Source of the DNA: Limivivens faecihominis | GTDB taxonomy: Bacteria; Bacillota; Clostridia; Lachnospirales; Lachnospiraceae | Reading direction: 5' to 3' | Length of the DNA: 64,000 bases | Assembly (NCBI RefSeq): GCF_020686945.1 | Contig: NZ_JAJEPR010000005.1 | Span: 118,072-182,071 of the forward strand | Shown: piece by piece, positions 60,639-64,000 of the stretch | Layout: each line of letters starts with the position of its first letter | Numbering within the stretch: position 1 is the first letter of the stretch | Notes under the pieces: model-generated | What the model was told of the DNA's origin: nothing | The model's database searches: none | What the model saw: only the letters and a program-made list of their open reading frames with translations | Made by a program: the position numbers and the translations under genes

Positions 60639-62026
60639 TTTACCGAACTCCTTAATTTTTCCGCCCAATCCTTAACCTTGATTGGCTCGTCGTACCAGTA
60701 CTCTTTCAGCAGCGGGACCATCTCATATTCGACAATATTGGAAAGCACTTTATCCGTAATCTCTTTCAAATTACAGAAATAGCTGTGTCCGATGCAAAAT
60801 CCTTCTCCAAGGGAATCATCGGCAGCAATGATTGTGTTGAGCTTTTCGACACAGTCAATCAGGCGATCAAACTTCCCATTTGCCAAATGCATTCGGTACT
60901 CCCGAAATCCGTCGCTCTCAAATTCCGGTTTCATCTCAAAAAAGGCAAATCTGCGGCGCAACGCATAATCCAGCATCGCAAGACTTCTGTCCGCGGTGTT
61001 CATCATTCCAATGATATAAAGCTTGGGCGGCACAGAAAATTTATCGCCGGAATACAGTAACTGCAATGCATTGCCGCGCTTATCATTCTCAATCAGCATG
61101 AACAGTTCTCCGAAAATTTTGCTCAGATTTCCCCTGTTAATCTCATCAATAATAAAGAAATATTCATGATCCGGGTCTTCCGAGGCCCTCCTGCAAAAAT
61201 TTGCAAACGCTCCTTTTTTGATCTCAAAAGTATTTCCCGTACCTGACGGTCGAAAGCCTTCTATAAAATCTTCGTATGTATAGCTCTGATGAAACTGAAC
61301 CATCATAACACGATTCTGATCCTTACATCCCATCATAGAATAGGCCAGACGTTTTGCAGCAAACGTCTTTCCCACACCCGGAGCCCCCTGCAGGATAACA
61401 TTTTTCTTCATACGGACAAGTTCCACCAATGTGTCATAGCAGTCAGCATCCATATATACTTCCTCCAGAAATTTCTCCGGAGTATATTCAGGGAACGCTA
61501 TATCTTCCTGCTCTGTATCAGCATCATCTACCAAGGCATTTAACTTTGCCACATAGTCTGTGTATATGGTGATATCCGTCAGTGTTTTCATAACTGCCTG
61601 GCTGGGATGCGCCCACTCACCAATGTTTGTCCATTTTACTTTGCGAACATTCGGATACTCTGTGTCTGTCGTGTCATACATATAATCGGAAGCAACAACG
61701 CCGCGGCCGATGATCGAATGCATGCCCTTCTTTGCAAACACAACATCACCCGGTTTCATCTCCCGCAAAAACTGCCAGGTAGCGTGTGCATCGTTTTTAT
61801 AGGTTTTCGTCGGATCAATCTTCGCTTTCATTGCCGTCTTCATCTCATCTTTGGAAGTATATTGCGAAAGATCACCAATCGCACTCCAACCAAGTCCCAT
61901 TATTCCACGCTTACAAAATTCATCCCATTTACACGCCCCGTCACCAGGTGAATAAATCCAGTAATGTATCGTTTCCACATCTTCATCCGCTAACCCGGCG
62001 CCTTTCTTATCCCGTTCGGACTGCAT
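60635..62026 (-). CDS. mcrB: McrB-like AAA+ GTPase with N-terminal EVE/PUA-like domain
   Basis: 463 residues from ATG 62026. N-terminal domain (HYWIYSPGDGACKWDEFCKRGIMGLGWSAIGDL ... PGDVVFAKKGMHSIIGRGVVASDYMY...) resembles EVE/PUA-like readers of modified bases. The AAA+ core has Walker A LQGAPGVGKTFAAKRLAYSMMG, Walker B FIIDEINRGNLSKIFGELF and the arginine/sensor segment NTADRSLAMLDYALRRRFAFFEM. Together with McrC it should restrict modified foreign DNA by sensing 5-methyl-/hydroxymethyl-cytosine. A longer TTG-led frame reaches 62065 but has weak support. Confidence 0.9.
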   Translation of the reverse strand: MQSERDKKGAGLADEDVETIHYWIYSPGDGACKWDEFCKRGIMGLGWSAIGDLSQYTSKDEMKTAMKAKIDPTKTYKNDAHATWQFLREMKPGDVVFAKKGMHSIIGRGVVASDYMYDTTDTEYPNVRKVKWTNIGEWAHPSQAVMKTLTDITIYTDYVAKLNALVDDADTEQEDIAFPEYTPEKFLEEVYMDADCYDTLVELVRMKKNVILQGAPGVGKTFAAKRLAYSMMGCKDQNRVMMVQFHQSYTYEDFIEGFRPSGTGNTFEIKKGAFANFCRRASEDPDHEYFFIIDEINRGNLSKIFGELFMLIENDKRGNALQLLYSGDKFSVPPKLYIIGMMNTADRSLAMLDYALRRRFAFFEMKPEFESDGFREYRMHLANGKFDRLIDCVEKLNTIIAADDSLGEGFCIGHSYFCNLKEITDKVLSNIVEYEMVPLLKEYWYDEPIKVKDWAEKLRSSVK

Positions 62027-62232
62027 CTTTTTTTGTTTTCCTTTCTTTCTGTTATCTTGGAGCAAGGTCTGCTATTCTCAGGCAAACCAGTGTACTGTAT
62101 CATTCATTTTCAGCATAACAATTTTAATCCTGCAAGGCAGAAGAATGATGCGATGTAGTAGTATCATCGATTGACAAACTGAAAATTCAGGCAGGTCATT
62201 ATGCAGAATGTGAGTGAGACCGTACAACTCTC

Positions 62233-62709
62233 TTACAACTTTCCTTCTTCCTTTAAATACTTCAGCAGGCCTTCGCACCCGGCCACCACTTCCCGATAGG
62301 TCACATCGAACTGCCCGCTGTACCATGGATCTTGGCAATCTGCCTCACTTCCGGCAAACTTCAGAAGCTTATGAATCTTTTCACCTCGAACATGCCCCGT
62401 CATCCGTTCCATATTTCTGATATTCATGGAATCCATCCCGATCAGGTAATCATACTCATCATAATCCGAAGCCTTCAGCAGAACCGCTCTCTTCCCTTCA
62501 CAGCTGATTCCATGCCTTTCTAACTCCGCCTTCGCCGGTGGATACACCGGATTCCCCACCCCATTCCAGATCTCCTCCGTACTGGTGGCTGCGGACGCAA
62601 TTTCAAACTGCTCCGCGATACCACAGGATTTTACCATATCTTTTAAAACAAACTCTGCCATGGGGGAACGGCAGATATTGCCGTGGCAGATAAATAATAC
62701 TCTAATCAT
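62233..62709 (-). CDS. Low-molecular-weight protein-tyrosine phosphatase
   Basis: 158 residues from ATG 62709 behind GGAG. IRVLFICHGNICRSPMAEFVLKD has the C-x5-R catalytic loop (CHGNICRS), and DPWYSGQF supplies the general acid Asp. Dephosphorylates phosphotyrosine; often works against bacterial tyrosine kinases of capsule synthesis or spore formation. No kinase partner is near; it stands between mcrB and a broken integrase in a gene-poor stretch. Confidence 0.93.
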   Translation of the reverse strand: MIRVLFICHGNICRSPMAEFVLKDMVKSCGIAEQFEIASAATSTEEIWNGVGNPVYPPAKAELERHGISCEGKRAVLLKASDYDEYDYLIGMDSMNIRNMERMTGHVRGEKIHKLLKFAGSEADCQDPWYSGQFDVTYREVVAGCEGLLKYLKEEGKL

Positions 62710-62857
62710 CTTTTTATATCTCCATTTAAATCTTGTATTTCTTCTCAAACGCTTGATATTTCAGGGTTTTCCGACTTTTGAGTTTTCCTTTCTTTTCAAG
62801 GTATCTTCTCAAATCTTCTCGTATTTTCTTGTGTTTTTCCCTGCAATCTTGGTAAAT

Positions 62858-62896
62858 CCGTTGGTAAAGCAAGCGTCCTTACCAACGGGCTTTTTT
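62858..62896 (+). terminator. Inverted repeat with plus-strand T-run near the integrase remnant
   Basis: CCGTTGGTAA / TTACCAACGG perfect 10-bp stem (62858-62888) followed by GCTTTTTT. Works as a plus-strand terminator; could equally be part of an attachment region. Confidence 0.5.
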
Positions 62897-63080
62897 AACT
62901 ATTCGCTATCCGATATACTTCTTCCTTTGCATCATCAAAATTCACATGGGTGTAAGTGTTCAAGGTTACACTGATGTCTGCGTGACCCATGATATACTGC
63001 AAGGTTTTCGGATTCATCCCGGATTTTGCCATATTAGAGCAAAAGGTGTGCCTGCATACATGTGGATGTGTCAAGTATAG
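62895..63080 (-). pseudogene. Tyrosine recombinase (integrase) C-terminal remnant
   Basis: In the minus frame ending in TAA at 62895-62897, ~58 codons read THPHVCRHTFCSNMAKSG, then MNPKTLQYIMGHADISVT and NTYTHVNFDDAKEEVYRIANS. These are the box II HxxR, the second His and the nucleophile Tyr (NTYTHV). Only the end of the catalytic domain is left; upstream (63073-63080) it breaks into A/T-rich DNA next to the serine recombinase gene, with no start. This is typical of ICE-type integrases. Confidence 0.85.
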
Positions 63081-63185
63081 GACAAAAAAATTTTATTTTT
63101 TTCTGCCGAAGACTATCTGACGCTTCCATCAGGTAGTCCCAGCACCTTTATTATCTTATGATAAGTCATTCTTGTCCTGCTCAAG

Positions 63186-64000
63186 TTACCTCTGTTCCGA
63201 AAAAATATCGTCAAAATTCCATTCGATTTCAATTTCATCCTGACTATGAACACGAATCACCTTGATAATCTCACGCAACTTCTCTGTATCGAACTTCTGA
63301 ATTCCCAAGAAATCTTTTAGTTTTATTTTATCAGAAAGTTCATTTTGTTCAAGAAGCTTTTTACTATTCTCTGCATCTTCTATCTTTCGTTTTATTTCAT
63401 CCAGCTGTACACTTATCTTTTCAGCTCTCTGCTTATACAAATCACGATCTATACGACCATCTTTATAATCATCATAGAGCTTCATCTTTTCCGAGGTCAA
63501 CTGTCGGCTCTGTTTTTGCAATTCTGAGGTATTGATCTCTTTGTAGTCGCATTGCCTTTTGGCAGATACTTTCTTTTCTTTTTCCAACATTGACGCTGCA
63601 TACTGATGAACAAGCCCAAGGATATTCTCCTCCAGCGGTTCCCGCCGGATCACCAGACTTCGACACACAGGATCTCCATTGGTTCGGGCATCTGAGCATT
63701 TCAGCAGATGCTCTGTTTCTTTTAACAGAGAATGCCCACAGTTGGCACATAGCAGCAATGCCGGCTGTTTTTTACGTCTTTCCAGAGTAAAATTAGTGCG
63801 TGATTCCGCAACACTTCTCTTCTTTTTCGGATGCATTTCATTTGCTTTTTCAAACAATGCCCTGTCTATAATTGCCGTATGATGATTTTCCAGGCGAACC
63901 CATTCTGTTTCATCATTCAGAATTGCTTTATGACCGGTATGCATACTGCAACGTGTTTTTCCCCAGATTCTGGTTCCAATATAAATCTCATCCCGGACAA
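63186..64000 (-). CDS. Large serine recombinase (N-terminus outside window)
   Basis: A minus frame runs from the right edge to the stop at 63186 (~271 residues). It starts inside the recombinase domain (IYIGTRIWGK...HHTAIIDRALFEKANEM), then a zinc ribbon LLLCANCGHSLLKETEHLLKCSDARTNGDPVC (Cys x4, about 80-110 of the visible part), then a long coiled coil with Lys/Glu heptads (LQKQSRQLTSEKMKLYDDYKDGRIDRDLYKQRAEKISVQLDEIKRKIEDAE) and an acidic end. The catalytic Ser domain is off the window. Such recombinases integrate phages and conjugative elements. Confidence 0.9.
   Translation of the reverse strand, partial: VRDEIYIGTRIWGKTRCSMHTGHKAILNDETEWVRLENHHTAIIDRALFEKANEMHPKKKRSVAESRTNFTLERRKKQPALLLCANCGHSLLKETEHLLKCSDARTNGDPVCRSLVIRREPLEENILGLVHQYAASMLEKEKKVSAKRQCDYKEINTSELQKQSRQLTSEKMKLYDDYKDGRIDRDLYKQRAEKISVQLDEIKRKIEDAENSKKLLEQNELSDKIKLKDFLGIQKFDTEKLREIIKVIRVHSQDEIEIEWNFDDIFSEQR

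Noticed and set aside
62078..62338. 86-codon minus frame between mcrB and the phosphatase
   Set aside because: Overlaps the phosphatase end in another frame and lacks a ribosome site and similarity to a family.
1..64000. CRISPR arrays, rRNA genes, complete insertion sequences, replication origin
   Set aside because: No regularly spaced repeats, no rRNA-like stretches, no transposase with terminal inverted repeats, and no dnaA-box cluster were seen.

Overview
This window looks like a chromosomal segment of a Gram-positive, anaerobic gut Clostridia, most likely a Lachnospiraceae member. Pointers are AGGAGG-type ribosome binding sites, a T-box leader, glutamine synthetase type III, mini-RNase III, the TIGR03915/TIGR03916 gene pair, a CdaR-type regulator, sortase-built pili and many Glu/Thr-rich exported proteins. 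The genus cannot be fixed by eye. Nearly everything is on the minus strand; only a CBS-domain membrane protein (38683-39972) and a TetR regulator (52823-53599) are confidently on the plus strand. So 'upstream' usually means higher coordinates.

Layout. 1-4428: a membrane Ser/Thr-kinase-like protein overlaps a large Glu/Thr-rich MBG/Ig-like surface protein that runs off the left edge. 4664-14911: housekeeping genes argS, truA, two identical tRNA-Thr, then a Cys T-box operon ispF-cysS-mrnC-rlmB, a tiny Ala/Thr/Glu-repeat lipoprotein, a CorC/HlyC-type membrane protein, a tRNA Val-Met-Gly cluster, a two-domain VOC protein and a degenerate Y1-transposase-like protein. 15209-23711: purL, then a DNA-repair operon (radical SAM TIGR03916, TIGR03915, and a nuclease-helicase) whose promoter carries LexA-like boxes. 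23977-31594: nadE, hslO, a methyltransferase, hisC, another aminotransferase and an ABC exporter. 31721-36854: rho, rpmE, a DUF1385 gene, prmC and prfA, with a long prion-like insert in Rho.

37162-49235: small membrane and Glu/Thr-repeat exported proteins, two convergent blocks, a sigma-like protein coupled to an S41 protease, a CdaR-type regulator, a WecB/TagA-like protein, glnN, fba, a lipid kinase and an SH3 protein. 49387-53599: a 1028-residue exported repeat protein divergent from a TetR gene, with paired operator-like palindromes between them. 53626-59401: a pilus operon (VWA tip, major pilin, class C sortase, basal pilin). 59577-64000: an accessory end with McrBC, a low-molecular-weight phosphatase, a broken tyrosine integrase and a large serine recombinase that leaves the right edge.

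The central part is mostly ordinary core genome. The less ordinary signals are the SOS-box repair operon, the prion-like Rho, the sigma-like protein lacking region 4, the kinase/surface-protein pair, the TetR/repeat-protein pair and the mobile-element junction at the right end. All family names here come from reading protein motifs; no database search was possible.
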